From Isochrysis galbana (taxonomy: Eukaryota > Haptophyta > Isochrysidales > Isochrysidaceae), in assembly GCA_018136815.1 (NCBI GenBank), contig CM030943.1:1045975-1109974 (forward strand): a stretch of DNA of 64,000 nt, in the 5' to 3' direction. The notes below the pieces were generated by a model that did no database searches, had not been told where the DNA came from, and saw only the letters and a list, made by a program, of their open reading frames with translations. Both the position numbers and the translations under genes were made by a program. Positions within the stretch are counted from its first letter, which is position 1; each line of letters starts with the position of its first letter. This document shows, in pieces, positions 34,010 through 45,647 of the stretch.

Positions 34010-34625
34010 CCTGTTTGACCGTTTGACCTTTGACCGCCCTAAGATCGAGCGATGCGAGCGTTCGGATCGACTCGCGGGGGTACCATGTTCGAATAGAGCG
34101 CGTGGGACAGCGATGGGCAGGCCCATACCGAGTAGCGAGACGAGGGCTAGATGTAGCATGGTCTTAGCGACGCAAAGAGGGGACGAACGAGATCGGAGGA
34201 CACCTAATTAAGCGTACAGCGTACACCAAGGCACATGGGGACTATGAGCCCCTTCTAATACAAAACTCCAGACAATTTTTGCTGTCTTTCTGGACCTCAC
34301 CCGCTGTCTTTCACATCGAGGACCGGGCTGGTGACCAAGAACGCAAGAACGGTCCCGCAGCGCGCTCGGCTCCTCCGGCCCTCCCCCCTCCCCCCTCCCC
34401 TTTTCTTTTCTCTCCGGCCTCGTCCGGCGAGGTGCACCTCCGCGAGAGTGATTGGGGGATTCCCTTTCTCCCTTTCTCTCTCGCTTTTGTTCTCTCCTCT
34501 CTCCTCTCCCTCCCGGTGGACCCGCCGACCCTTCCATTTTGTAAAAGGGAAAGAAGTCCAGACGGCAGGGAGGGGGCGATGGACAGTGCCGCGTGTGCCC
34601 CCCCCCCCCCCCCCCCGTCGTCTCT

Positions 34626-34659
<34 letters not shown>

Positions 34660-35203
34660 CTCTCTCTCTCTCACACACACACACACAAATACACACTCTC
34701 ACTCTCCTCGCTCTCTCTCTCCCTCTCCCTCTGGCTCTCTCCCTCTGCCTCTCCCCCTCTTCTCCCTCTCAGAATCTCGGCCTCTGCCTCCCCGCGCAGA
34801 GAGAAGACGGAAGCGGAAACGAGCTGTGGGGAAGCAAGACCGGGAGGGGGGGGGGGGAGGGGGGGGAGACGTGGAGGTGAGATGGATGGAGACGAGGAAA
34901 GTAAAGTTCTGCCTACGGTGGGCGAGAGAAAGGCAGTCTCGACCTCCCGCCAGGGGCGGGGGGCGGGGGGGGGGGGGGGCGGGGCGGAGGGCCGGGGGCG
35001 GGGGCCGGGAGTAGGGGGCGGTGTTGGGGGAGGGGGGGGGGAAGTAGCGGAGCTCTATCTCGTGGTTTCTTAGCACTTCCTCTCTCCGGCCAAGGGTGTC
35101 CTCCCGCCATCTCTCTCTCCCTCTCTCTTCCCTCCTCTCGCTCCCCTCCCCCCCCAGCCTCCCCGCCCCTCGCCTCCCCCTCTGCCTTCCCCGTGCCGGC
35201 CCC
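34010..35203 (+). promoter_or_regulatory. Upstream region of the mannitol dehydrogenase gene
   Basis: It has a TTTGACCGCCCTAAG motif at 34030 (dispersed), then nothing recognisable to 34370, then a long CT-rich region with (CT)n at about 34630-34675, long C and G runs and a CT tract running up to the ATG at 35204. No TATA box is obvious. GA/CT tracts before the start are seen at most genes here. Confidence 0.4.
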
Positions 35204-37141
35204 ATGGGAGAGGAGAAGCGCGGGCTGTCACAGGGCAACAAGATGATCACCGCCTTCGACACCGTCGGTGTCGAGCAGCGGGCGCTCCGCTTGGGCGCCG
35301 CAATCAGTCACGAGATGGCGAGTGCGGCTGCCGTCGAGTTCCGCTCCGCCTACCAGCAGCACCGGCGGGGGGCGGCGTCAGGCGCGCGGGGGCAAGCGCC
35401 GGGTGAGCCGCAGCACACCAGCACCCAGATGCCGCTGCTCCAGCAGGATCGATCGTATCACGGCAGCGGTGGCGTGCACGGAGAGGACGAACTCTATGCA
35501 CAGGAGTCGGGCTACGCAGATCTGCTCCAGTGGCGTCTCTCGTACCAAGCGCACCGCGCAGGGGCGGCCAAGGGTTCGCGCGGGGAGATTGGTGCCGGGC
35601 TTACTACCGCCACGGTCCGTATGCTCCCCGTCGCTCGCCAGGCTGCCCACCTGCGCCAGCTGCGCGACACAAAGACGGCGAAGAAAGAGTTTGAACTGTC
35701 TCCGCCGAGCGGCGAGCCTGAGTACCCAGTGCACGTGCACATTGGCGCGGGACGACTTGGACTCGGTCTCGTCGTTCCCGCGCTCGCACTGGGCGCCAAG
35801 GCCAACGGTGGCACGATTGTTATCATGCAGCGGCCCTCGGGGGCGTGGTCCGCATGCCGGGACGGTAAGACGGTGGCCTTCACGATCAACAATGAAGTCA
35901 TCTGCCGCATGAGGGTGGTGCGCGAAGCCAAGCCGGGAGAGGTCGGATCCATGCTCACGGACAGGTTTAGTGAGCTCAGGACAGGTAGCGGTGTCGATGG
36001 CCTCCTCGTCCTTTCGGAGGAAACTCACATCCTTGACGAGATCGCCAAGGTCACCACTTCGCTCTCATGCTCACTAGGCCCAGCGCTGCAAACAGGGCTC
36101 GATCCATTCGTCGCTGCGCTCACACGAGTGGGCATTTCCCATCTCTGCGGTGGATATCTGCGTCTGTATGCTGCCGAGAATGATCACGACGCTGTCGACA
36201 CGCTCGGCGCCAAGCCGGAGCTGGCAAAGCTTCAAATATGGGTCATTCCACTGCTCGTCGACCGTGTCTGCACCGACCGCGTCATCTCGGAAGGAGAGGT
36301 GGCCATCTCTGCCGAGGAGTGGCGAGGTGAGATCGTCATGATGACACCAGGCGCTAATCGGGCTGAGGACGCCGACGCGACGTGCGCGGGCGGGTCCATC
36401 GCCGTTCGCAAGCGCCTCCTGCTGGCAAAGCCACCCTTTGCCGGCGAGGGTGTGCGCTACCCAGCCTCATCGGCCGAGGCTCATTTCCTGCACCGCCGAA
36501 AGATCCTCACCGTCAATGGCACGCACACGACGCTGGCCTTCCTCACGCTAGCTACCAATGAGCCGCCGCCACACACTGGGCCACCCCAGGGCGACTACGA
36601 GCTGCTCCGTGCCATTCCGCGCGAGACGAAGCCCGACAATATGTCTGAGGACGAGCTGGAAGAGGAGGAGCTAAAGGTCGAGGAAACATACCGCATGGTG
36701 TGGGCCTGGGTTGTCGCGCGCCAGTTGCTACTGCTCTTCGAGTCATCCGCGGAGGTTGCGCGCGCTGCCCTTGGATGCGAGCGCGATACGGAGACCGAAT
36801 CTGACAAAGCGCTGACAGAGGCGCTCCTCGACGGCGCGAGAATCGCCATCAACCGCCTCGGCAAGGGAGGAGACATGACTATGAGAATCCTCGGCGGTGG
36901 TGTAGTCAATCGGTTTGAGACGCGGCTCAAACCCATTGCGTCATTCCTTGACACTGCAAATGGGCCGTCAGCAGCCCAATCTAAGTGGCTTCGCGGCGGG
37001 CTGGCCAAGGCCATTGTGCGTCGAGCCAAGCTGACCGAGACTAACATGCGCTTGCTCGTGCTCGGTCTAGTCGCCGATGCGGAGCGCTTCACCGTGAACG
37101 ACAAGGCGGCCACGGTCGTGACTCCGGCCAAGCCCAAGTAA
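35204..37141 (+). CDS. Mannitol-1-phosphate 5-dehydrogenase-like protein with N-terminal extension
   Basis: Single exon, 645 residues from the ATG at 35204 (context GGCCCCATGGG). Residues about 175-640 match the polyol-specific long-chain dehydrogenase family: nucleotide-binding VHIGAGRLGLGLV, AENDHDAV, then VDRVCTDR and the catalytic K-x-x-x-x-N-x-x-H pattern in RKILTVNGTHTTLAFL. The enzyme interconverts fructose-6-phosphate and mannitol-1-phosphate with NAD(H), the entry step to mannitol, a storage and osmotic solute in many algae. Residues 1-170 are an extension unlike bacterial MtlD, with two similar segments (RSAYQQHRRGAASGARG and RLSYQAHRAGAAKGSRG). A 75-residue insertion between the domains includes an acidic run. 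Fructose-6-P specificity is inferred, not seen. Confidence 0.85.
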   Translation: MGEEKRGLSQGNKMITAFDTVGVEQRALRLGAAISHEMASAAAVEFRSAYQQHRRGAASGARGQAPGEPQHTSTQMPLLQQDRSYHGSGGVHGEDELYAQESGYADLLQWRLSYQAHRAGAAKGSRGEIGAGLTTATVRMLPVARQAAHLRQLRDTKTAKKEFELSPPSGEPEYPVHVHIGAGRLGLGLVVPALALGAKANGGTIVIMQRPSGAWSACRDGKTVAFTINNEVICRMRVVREAKPGEVGSMLTDRFSELRTGSGVDGLLVLSEETHILDEIAKVTTSLSCSLGPALQTGLDPFVAALTRVGISHLCGGYLRLYAAENDHDAVDTLGAKPELAKLQIWVIPLLVDRVCTDRVISEGEVAISAEEWRGEIVMMTPGANRAEDADATCAGGSIAVRKRLLLAKPPFAGEGVRYPASSAEAHFLHRRKILTVNGTHTTLAFLTLATNEPPPHTGPPQGDYELLRAIPRETKPDNMSEDELEEEELKVEETYRMVWAWVVARQLLLLFESSAEVARAALGCERDTETESDKALTEALLDGARIAINRLGKGGDMTMRILGGGVVNRFETRLKPIASFLDTANGPSAAQSKWLRGGLAKAIVRRAKLTETNMRLLVLGLVADAERFTVNDKAATVVTPAKPK

Positions 37142-38216
37142 CCTGCTGATCCCAGAGCGTGTTGCTCTTCTCTTCCGTACCCCTCCGAGACGCTCGACAG
37201 CTCAAGAGTGTGTGCCCTCCTGTCGGCCCTCCGGTCGTCATCTTCTTAGGGCTCCTGCACATCTATAGTGGCTTGTGGGATTGGCTTGCAGACATGATGG
37301 AACATGAGATACACTCTTCTAAAGAAACTATTCGTCCCAGCCTTATCGGTGCACATATACGACTCCTTACTAGGTGCGATGGATGCTTTCCCCGAGAACC
37401 TTGCCAAGTGCGTGCTCTATCTTCGATGCTCGACGAGGAAACTGCCAAATGCAGAAGATACGATCCATGGTGTTTGAATTACTATGCCAATGGCTTATCG
37501 TGCACACTATCACCCTTAGACGATCACAAAGCCTCTACAGGCGGCGAGCCCTCAAGGCTGGCCGTTGTCTTGCATACATAGGTACACATGCGCGCCTGCG
37601 CTCGAGTGTTCTTCCTGCCGTAGCCCGCTACTCACGATTACAACCCTCAAACAATTGGCCTTGTGCGCGGAAGCGCGAGGCTCCGCGTGTCGGATGAGCG
37701 GGAGCATGAAGTCCACGACCCGAGCCCGAGCGAGAAGCACACTAGGGCGGTCGAACAGGGTTTCCGTTAGGGATATAAAATGACAACCATCTCAGAGTTC
37801 AGGATATTTGAGGATAGGGCGCGAGTCACCAATACGTACTGGTGTACCTCACCTATGCCTCATCAGCCAACTATCGTAAGCAAGCGATAGGGTCATGGAG
37901 CGCGCGCCGCTCCCCTGCCCTCTCTCTCCGCCCACGCCCGCCGCGCCGGCCGACCAAGTCATGGCAGACGTTGCATTGTCGAAGCTCAAAGCGACCGCCC
38001 CGAGACACGGGCACTCCCGACCGGGGGTCCGTGAGCCGCAGCCCGCGACGGCCGCCCTAATAAATAGCTGCACCAACCACTGCCACTGCGCATTACGGAT
38101 AAAGGTACCTCGCTTTTGCAAGGACGAGTCCTTAAAATAAGGACAGACTTCCATATCTGAGGAATAGGCTATGGTCACCTAATAAGGAGCCTACCTTTGA
38201 TTTCCAGGCAGTCCAC
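37142..38216. other. Intergenic, no gene seen
   Basis: No gene recognised. At 37738-37770 the inverse of the CCTGTTTGACCGCCCTA motif occurs. 38170-38216 leads into an R1 fragment. Confidence 0.5.
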
Positions 38217-38270
38217 AACTAAGTTTATACTTGGTTGACCCATGGGGGGGCACGAGCCCCCCCTCTCAAC
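38217..38270 (+). repeat. R1 repeat, 5' end only
   Basis: AACTAAGTTTATACTTGGTT, GACCC, ATG and the G/C hairpin, then truncated after about 54 bp. It shows the two-hairpin head can exist without the body. Confidence 0.8.
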
Positions 38271-38399
38271 GACCGTCGGTCGGAGACCATAAACATCGGT
38301 TTATGGATTTGCCAGCATTCAAAATTTGAATAGAGCGACAAAAGAAGTAGTAGCATAAGATGCATACAACAAACCTGCTATAGGGCCAAACAAACAAGA

Positions 38400-38732
<333 letters not shown>

Positions 38733-38826
38733 CGAGCGCAAGCGCGCAAGCACACATTTGCACTTCTATTACACAAGACACATCTCGGTCAAGAGTTAAG
38801 AGCGCGAACTGCGCCTACGCTTCACA

Positions 38827-39567
38827 CTAGAATTGGCTTGGGACTCCCTTCTGGCTTGCCGTAGGTCTTGCTTTTGCTTTCTCATTCGAGCTCGCCTTTG
38901 CTCGTCCTTGTGTGCAAGAGCTGCCCTCTTCCGAGCGCAAGCCTGTTGCCTGTTGCTGAGCATCCACCTCAGCTCTCTCAACGAAGTTGATCAGGCTCTC
39001 ACTACTGTCGTCCTCCTCGCTGCTATCGGACCCTTCCTCCACCTCCTCGCTAGATTCCTCCTCATCCTCACTGTCACTAAATTCAATAACTCGAGACCGT
39101 TGTGGTTGGCACCGCTCCCCCCTTCCCCTCGCTCCAAGTTGCAGCTCCTCCTCCGCTTCCTCCTTAAGGTGAGTGAATCTGGCAACGTACTCAAATAGTA
39201 GGTCTCGTCCTACCTTGGAGACCTTTGGTTCGTCGGCACAACCAGTGGCCTTGCATATGTCCACAACAACAGGGAGGAAGTGACTCAACTTTTCCAAGGA
39301 TTGATAGCGCTTGCGGTCCACAATGCAACGGCGAAAGCTTACGGTTGTCGTGCCCCACTTGTGTTGCTTTGACTCGCGCTCGTACCAGTCAACCCATCTG
39401 CAATCCTCAGGAGCTGGCTGCTCGCCATGGGGTGTTTGACCGCACGTACGGCCCAAACCCACCTTCAACTCTCCCTCGCCGTAGTTGAGCTCAATCCAAA
39501 ACAAAGTACCAGGCTTATTGATCTCATCCGCAACATATGACTCACCTTTCTCCATGAAACGCGCCAA
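38827..39567 (-). CDS. Unrecognised protein with acidic tail, 5' end uncertain
   Basis: The open minus-strand frame has balanced composition at first (GTLFWIELNYGEGELKVGLG, RWVDWYERESKQHKWGTTTV, SLEKLSHFLPVVVDICK), then a Ser/Glu/Asp-rich acidic stretch (FSDSEDEEESSEEVEEGSD) and a basic end. The frame continues upstream of the first in-track Met without a good start, and a CT tract plus an ATG at 39837 suggest an upstream exon that I could not join with confidence. No domain recognised. Confidence 0.5.
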   Translation of the reverse strand: MARFMEKGESYVADEINKPGTLFWIELNYGEGELKVGLGRTCGQTPHGEQPAPEDCRWVDWYERESKQHKWGTTTVSFRRCIVDRKRYQSLEKLSHFLPVVVDICKATGCADEPKVSKVGRDLLFEYVARFTHLKEEAEEELQLGARGRGERCQPQRSRVIEFSDSEDEEESSEEVEEGSDSSEEDDSSESLINFVERAEVDAQQQATGLRSEEGSSCTQGRAKASSNEKAKARPTASQKGVPSQF

Positions 39568-39847
39568 AGTTGCCAGCGCTGCTCACGACCGTCGTCGACG
39601 AACGAAGGCGAGCGAGCCCACGAGGGGCGGCGTCTGGCCGGCCGTAAGTGCTGCCCTCGTAGCGGCTCCAACTCGTGCGCAGCGGCAGAGGCAGAGGGAA
39701 AGGGAAAGAAAGGGAAAGGGGGTGTCGAGTGGTGGGGCCGGCGCACCCGGGTCCGCGGGGGTGGTCGGAAGAGCGGCGGCGTCGAGATCAGCTTGCGCGG
39801 GGGCCTGGGGCGTGCGGGCGGCTGGGGTGACTTCCATAGCTGAGTGC

Positions 39848-39851
<4 letters not shown>

Positions 39852-39898
<47 letters not shown>
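39852..39898. repeat. (GA)n microsatellite
   Basis: Uninterrupted GA run of about 47 bp. On the strand of the adjacent minus-strand gene it is a CT tract shortly upstream of a possible start at 39837. Confidence 0.95.
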
Positions 39899-39903
<5 letters not shown>

Positions 39904-40286
39904 GCGGCTTGGGGCGCGTCGGAGGAGGGAAAATGGAAACTGTGGGGGTGGGGGGGGCGTCCCATTGCGACTGGTTCCCCCCTGGGGGGAAGGTGGGTTT
40001 TCACTTCCCTTCGGCCTTCGGTCTAAGCGCGCCCCCTCACTGCTCCGTCGCCGTTGCAAAGAAAAGCCCGTTGGTTATTGACACGCCAATTAGAAAATGA
40101 TTCTAGTCTATAGACTTATGCGAAAAGCAACACACAAAAAACCAAGCTGTACTCCAGGTGAATGTCATCCCATGTTGTAGGATAAGTCACGACCAAGGAG
40201 CGCGCAGGTACTTCCACGCCTTAGAAGCAGCCTTGAGATGGGTGCATCGACAAGCGAACCAGCGCCACAATGACGTCGTGAGTAGC

Positions 40287-41621
40287 TTAGTACTCCTCGC
40301 CACCCTCCTCCTCATACTCACCCTCTTCCTCCGCTGAGGCGTCTTGGTATTGCTGGTATTCGGAGACAAGATCGTTCATGTTAGACTCGGCCTCGGTGAA
40401 CTCCATCTCGTCCATGCCCTCGCCGGTGTACCAATGGAGGAAGGCCTTGCGACGGAACATGGCGGTGAACTGCTCGGCAACACGCTTCATGACCTCCTGC
40501 ATGCACGTTGAGTTGCCCATGAAGCCGACCGACATCTTGAGCCCCTTTGGCGGGATGTCGCAAATGGCGCACTTCATATTATTCGGGATCCACTCGACAA
40601 AATAAGACGAGTTCTTGTTCTGCACGTTGAGCATCTGCTCGTCGACTTCCTTGGTGGACATGCGGCCGCGGAAGAGGGCGGTGCAGGTGAGGTAGCGTCC
40701 GTGACGGGGATCGGCAGCGGCCATCATGTTCTTGGCGTCGAACATCTGCTGGGTGAGCTCCGGCACGGTCAGCGACCGGTACTGCTGCGAGCCACGCGAC
40801 GTGAGCGGAGCGAAGCCGACCATGAAGAAGTGGAGGCGAGGGAACGGGATCATGTTGACAGCAAGCTTGCGGAGGTCGCAATTGAGCTGGCCCGGGAAGC
40901 GGAGGCAGCATGTTGAGGCCGACATGACGGCGGCGACGAGATGGTTCAGATCGCCGAAGGTCGGGGTGGTAAGCTTGAGGGTGCGGAAGCAGATGTCGTA
41001 GAGCGCTTCGTTGTCAATGAGGAGTGATTCGTCCGAGTTTTCGACTAGCTGGTGGATCGAGAGGACACAGTTGTACGGCTCAACAACGGTGTCGGACACC
41101 TTTGGTGATGGGAACACTGAGTAGGTGCACATAACGCGGTCGGGATACTCCTCGCGGATCTTCGAGATCAAAAGAGTACCCATGCCGGAGCCAGTACCAC
41201 CGCCAAGCGAGTGCGAAAGGGTGAAGCCCTGGAGGCAGTCACAGCCCTCAGCCTCCTTGCGGACAACATCGAGTACCGCATCAATGAGTTCAGCACCCTC
41301 AGTGTAATGGCCCTTAGCCCAGTTGTTGCCGGCGCCCGACTGACCGAAGACGAAGTTGTCCGGGCGGAAGATCTGGCCGAAGGGACCAGAGCGGACGGAG
41401 TCCATGGTGCCCGGCTCGAGGTCCATGAGGATGGCGCGCGGGACGTAGCGGCCACCAGTCGCCTCATTGTAGTAGACGTTGATGCGCTCGAGCTGGAGGT
41501 CAGAGTCACCATGGTAGGTGCCGGTCGGGTCAATGCCGTGCTCATCGGATACAACCTCCCAGAATTTGGCGCCGATCTGGTTACCGCACTGGCCACCCTG
41601 GATGGAGACGATCTCACGCAT
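40287..41621 (-). CDS. tubB: Beta-tubulin
   Basis: Single exon, 444 residues, the normal length. It starts with the MREI autoregulatory tetrapeptide (ATG at 41621, so 33 in-frame upstream codons are not used). GTP-binding signature GGGTGSGMG and the N-terminal [10 protein letters not shown] are intact, and the acidic tail ends EEEGGEEY with a terminal tyrosine, which permits detyrosination. Beta-tubulin pairs with alpha-tubulin in cytoplasmic and axonemal microtubules. It lacks introns, unlike most genes here. A small unknown gene is divergent, 1.1 kb upstream. Confidence 0.98.
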   Translation of the reverse strand: MREIVSIQGGQCGNQIGAKFWEVVSDEHGIDPTGTYHGDSDLQLERINVYYNEATGGRYVPRAILMDLEPGTMDSVRSGPFGQIFRPDNFVFGQSGAGNNWAKGHYTEGAELIDAVLDVVRKEAEGCDCLQGFTLSHSLGGGTGSGMGTLLISKIREEYPDRVMCTYSVFPSPKVSDTVVEPYNCVLSIHQLVENSDESLLIDNEALYDICFRTLKLTTPTFGDLNHLVAAVMSASTCCLRFPGQLNCDLRKLAVNMIPFPRLHFFMVGFAPLTSRGSQQYRSLTVPELTQQMFDAKNMMAAADPRHGRYLTCTALFRGRMSTKEVDEQMLNVQNKNSSYFVEWIPNNMKCAICDIPPKGLKMSVGFMGNSTCMQEVMKRVAEQFTAMFRRKAFLHWYTGEGMDEMEFTEAESNMNDLVSEYQQYQDASAEEEGEYEEEGGEEY

Positions 41622-42737
41622 GGCTGATGGTGTCTGCGCACGCAGGCGAGGGGAGGGAAGAAAGAAGTGAGCGGCGCCAGTCGAGCGCGTCGCGCGCGAG
41701 AATGGTGAGTGTGCGTGCACGACTTAGCCGGCGCCAGTCGGTCGAGCTGCTCCGCTTTGAGAAGGGAAGGGACGGGTTACCGGGAGAGAAGAGGAGAGTG
41801 GGGAGGAGGGCTGTTCACCTGTTGAGTGTGGGTGGGCGAGGGCGAGCGGTTGTGGGGGGGGGGGGGGCGAGGGAATGCAACGACCAGCGACCCGTTCGAA
41901 TCGAGCGTTTCAAAGACTGCTCCGGTCAAAACGGCCGCGCTCGCTGCCCGTTGCAGGGGGGGGCGGGCTCACCCTATGAGAAAAAGAAAACTTTGAGGCG
42001 TTTCAGCCGCGCGCGGCCGCGGGGATCCCACTCACTGCCTCTCTTCTCTCTCTTCTCTTCTCTCGTCTCTCGTCTCTCCTTTTCTCTCTTCTCTCCATTC
42101 TTTCTCTCCTAACTCTCTCTTCTTCTCTCTTCTTCTCTCTCTTCTCTCTCTTCTCTCTCTTCTCTCTCTTCTCTCTCTTCTCTCTCTTCTCTCTCTTCTC
42201 TCTCTTCTCTCTCTTCTCTCTCTTCTCTCTCTTCTCTCTCTTCTCTCTCTTCTCTCTCTTCTCTCTCTTCTCTCTCTTCTCTCTCTTCTCTCTCTTCTCT
42301 CTCTTCTCTCTCTTCTCTCTCTTCTCTCTCTTCTCTCTCTTCTCTCTCTTCTCTCTCTTCTCTCTCTTCTCTCTCTTCTCTCTCTTCTCTCTCTTCTCTC
42401 TCGGCTCTGTCTTCTCTCTCGGCTCTCTCTTCTCTCTCGGCTCTCTCTCTCTCCTCTCTCTCTCCTCTCTCTTGTCTCGTTCGGAATTCATGTAATAGTA
42501 CTACTACCAAAGAAAAAACAGTAGGACTCCTACTAGACAGAGAGCTCTGCTCCAGAGTAGAGTAGAGAAGAGTGGGCTCGTGAGTAGAGAAAAGAAAAGT
42601 TGAAGAAAACGAAAGAGAAAGAGGTTTGACCGAGAGGGGGTCGAAACCGTCAGCTGCCGGAGGAGAAGGGAGGGGGGTCGGCTCTTGCACAACGGACACA
42701 ACACACCGCCAGCACACCCGCGGCACACGAGGCTCAG
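41622..42737. promoter_or_regulatory. Divergent upstream region of beta-tubulin and the 42738 gene
   Basis: About 1.1 kb containing G-runs near 41857, a 9-bp minisatellite (42132-42402) and GA-rich DNA near the plus-strand start. It must carry the promoters of both genes; no individual element can be assigned. Confidence 0.5.
42132..42402. repeat. 9-bp minisatellite (TTCTCTCTC), about 30 copies
   Basis: A near-perfect 9-bp unit. A multiple of three, it gives long Arg-Glu-Lys frames on the minus strand that are not genes. Confidence 0.95.
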
Positions 42738-43289
42738 ATGAACGTTCCGGGCTGGGAGCATCTCACGCCATCACAGATCTACCGCCGACGATTCGAGTCG
42801 TCGGTCCTCGGACAGCACCCTCTCTTCCCTCCGACGGAGGAGGGACGCAAGTCGTTCAGCGAGTCGTGCGAGTTCGAGAAGCCAGCTGCGTACCCATCTG
42901 GGCCGAACACCTCGTTCTCCGACCCGACGCCAATGCCGTTCCGCTTTCAAGAAGAATCATTGGCCCTGCACAACCAGCGGTACTCCGCTCATATGCCGCA
43001 GCATCCCTGCTTTCAGACGTCGAGCGCCGAGATTGGTAAGCTCCCGCTGTCAAAAACAGACTTCCATATGAGGTGGTACGGTCTTCAAGGCCGCTTCACG
43101 ACTCAATTCTACCTAGGGGGGGCCAAGCCTGGCGAAAAGGTGGGAACAGGGCTGACGACGGCGATGGATCGGTCGTCAACCCATCACACATTCGATCAGG
43201 GTTGGTCAGGAAAACTTGGACTCAAGGACTACAATATCGGGTCTCTACACATGGCACGGTCGATGGCACGTGATAAGCTGCGCAACTGA
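42738..43289 (+). CDS. Small unrecognised protein
   Basis: Single exon, 183 residues, ATG in a good context (CTCAGATGAAC). It has even amino-acid use and several aromatic, proline and glycine motifs (TPSQIYRRRFESS, DFHMRWYGLQGRFTTQFYLG, FDQGWSGKLGLKDYN), reminiscent of short, poorly structured axonemal microtubule-inner proteins. That idea rests on style and on the divergent beta-tubulin neighbour. No domain recognised. Confidence 0.7.
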   Translation: MNVPGWEHLTPSQIYRRRFESSVLGQHPLFPPTEEGRKSFSESCEFEKPAAYPSGPNTSFSDPTPMPFRFQEESLALHNQRYSAHMPQHPCFQTSSAEIGKLPLSKTDFHMRWYGLQGRFTTQFYLGGAKPGEKVGTGLTTAMDRSSTHHTFDQGWSGKLGLKDYNIGSLHMARSMARDKLRN

Positions 43290-43567
43290 GGAGCCCTTAC
43301 TCTACTCTATGTTTCATCTGGCACATGCGGTCAATCTGTGCGAGCAAGCCGGCTAGTGAAACTCTTGGGACCGACGTGCGGCGCATAGTGTATTCTCATG
43401 TGTGCACACACACAAGTGGCGGGTGGCACTGTGAGGTCTTGAGGCAGCACTAAAACTCCCCTCTCTCCTATTTCTTGCTTTGCGGTTTTGTTCCTGTATG
43501 TATCACTAGTCAGCTATCGTTATAAAGATATGGTCACATCTATCACATAGCCCTCGACCTTTTAACT
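43290..43567. other. Intergenic, no feature seen
   Basis: 3' flank of the previous gene; a short CA run at about 43404 and no identified element. Confidence 0.5.
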
Positions 43568-45304
43568 TTGAAACTTCGGTCGGGGAAGACTTCAAAAGTC
43601 AAAAGATACGCGAAAGCGCTAACCAAAACCAACCCAAACGCGCGCCGCGCGCCCAATCAGATACATCAAAACAAACGGAAGACATCCGCAAAGTTGTATC
43701 GCACCTGTGGAGAAGCCACACAAATTCGGGGACCCCGGACGAAGACGTTGACGACGCCTGGGGCAATGCCAAGCGGGCGGTGGCCACCTACCTCCTATGG
43801 GCGACGCGGCAGGGCAAAGAACACCAGGTGATAACCAAAGCAATCGATGAGCTCGCACTACTAGGAATCGAACTCGACGACAGAGTACCCGACGCCAGGA
43901 AGATTGACAGAATACGCGAACTCAACGCCACGATAGACGCAATTCGGAGAACATCCAGGCCTACGAACAAAGAGAGTTTTGACTCCCTCAAACATGAAGA
44001 AAGAATGACGAAAGAGTTCTTCCAAAAATTTCACTCAAGGGCATCTAATAGCGCAATTCCGGAACTATACGTCACGGGAGACTGGAACGCCCCGAACCAC
44101 GACGCAGGGCGCACAACCACCGACGACGCGGAGATACGCAGTGAACTCCGCAAGTACTACGTGTGGCTATATCAGGAGAGGCAACACGTTAGAGATAGCG
44201 ATCTAGAGGAGGCACTGGAAGCACACCCCATGAACACGCGGGACAAAAATGCGATAGAGGGAAGAATTACAATGGAGGAAATGCTAGCCGCCATAGCGCA
44301 GATAGGCAACGGCAAGAGTGCGGGTATGGACGCGCTACCGGCGGAATTCTACAAAAGCTTCGTAGAACTAGTTAAACACGACTTCTTAAGAGTCCTAAAC
44401 CACGCGCTTGAACAGGGGCATCTGAACATATCTATGAGAGAAGGGGACATAATACTCTTGTATAAAAAGGGAGATACGCGGGACCCTAGGAACTATAGAC
44501 CTATCACGCTATTACAGAGCGACTACAAAATACTAGCTAAGATACTCACGAATAGATTGAAAACAGTGATCGGAATCATCATATCGAAGGACCAACTAGG
44601 CTTCGTACCACACCGCCTAATCGGCGAAGCTACGCACCTACTCCAACTGACGCACGCCTACCTAGAAGAAACGGGGGAACCTGGGCTTCTCCTAGCGCTG
44701 GATTGGGAAAAGGCCACCAATCGACGAGACCTTGAGGCTTAAAATAACCCATAGGTTATAAGTAAAAGTCTGTCATCGTATGGAATACGACACTCCCCGA
44801 CTAAATTCGAGTCGTCTCGACGAGCGGCGTGGAAGGAGAACAAAGCAACCGAAACAGAAGAAATCCAGAAGTAGAACAACAAGGCGAGAGAAACCAACAA
44901 TAACAATAACCGAGAAACCAAACGTTGAAGGCGACGCTTAAAATAGAAGATGAGAGAGCACCCGTGGGCCCTTTGAGCACAAATTCGGAAGCTTGACGCG
45001 ATGTACCTAGGTATCCTGGCGTGGAGATACATATTAACGGACATTTACAACATTCAATATGTATGGCAACGCGGACGCTAGGTCCGTTAGGTCGATTTTA
45101 AGGGCGATTTTTGCGAGATACCACCTATTAGTAACGGCGAAGGTCGGTTTCTTTCAGAGGCTGAAAAAACAAAGGGAGAATGTGGGGCTACACGCCCCGA
45201 GTAACAAACACATCCGGAAAATGATAAACCCTCTCTACACGGTGGACAAAGACTTCAACCTAGAAACAGCTCGGACGACCTCCTGCAGGCGGCGAGAGGT
45301 TTAG
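43568..45304 (+). pseudogene. LINE remnant with internal deletion of the RT core
   Basis: The frame 43780-44742 carries the region before and into RT (GNGKSAGMDALPAEFYKSF, RDPRNYRPITLLQSDYKILA, KDQLGFVPHRLIGEATHL) up to LALDWEKA. There it jumps to sequence that, in the copy at 29.9 kb, lies after the FADD motif (AAGTCTGTCATCGTATGGAA). Later pieces resemble the LINE C-terminus (LAWRYILTDIYN near 45010, YTVDKDFNLE near 45240). The catalytic palm has been deleted, and frameshifts follow. Confidence 0.8.
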
Positions 45305-45630
45305 ATATAAGGAACATCGCTTAAGCGAGGTCGGTGATCGGTGAACTTCTCTAGTGGAAACCCCAACGGATAGCATGGAAGATCGTATGAAAGATAAGAG
45401 AAAGAGGGGAAAGCCAAGACCGAACCAAGGAAAAGTCACAGTCTCCCGCCCCCTTCTCTCCAACTCCTGGCCGAAGCAGCGCGCGCAGCCTCCCCGGAAC
45501 CAGCTTCTCCGCTAAAGAGGGAACTGGGGAAGGGGGAGGGGGCTGTCTGGGGTTAAGGTTGGGTTAGGGAGGTTCACAAGCACACTGCCTCACGCCACAC
45601 GCGTAGCGGGGAATTTTAAGAAGATTTTTT
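45305..45630. other. Repeat-derived intergenic sequence
   Basis: No gene. It includes a short TTAGGG-like stretch near 45553-45580 (not a telomere) and ends at the left target-site duplicate. Confidence 0.4.
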
Positions 45631-45647
45631 TCTTATGAATACCAAAA
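45631..45647 (+). repeat. Target-site duplication, left
   Basis: TCTTATGAATACCAAAA, identical over 17 bases to 48167-48183. Confidence 0.85.

Noticed and set aside
33427-34211. Open frames across the N gap
   Set aside because: Ns are translated as X and the flanks are R1 repeat; not a gene.
42003-42726. Arg-Glu-Lys repeat proteins on the minus strand
   Set aside because: They come from a 9-bp minisatellite between two divergent genes and have no conserved start.
45553-45580. Telomere-like GGGTTAGGG
   Set aside because: Only one degenerate unit pair inside repeat sequence; no array.
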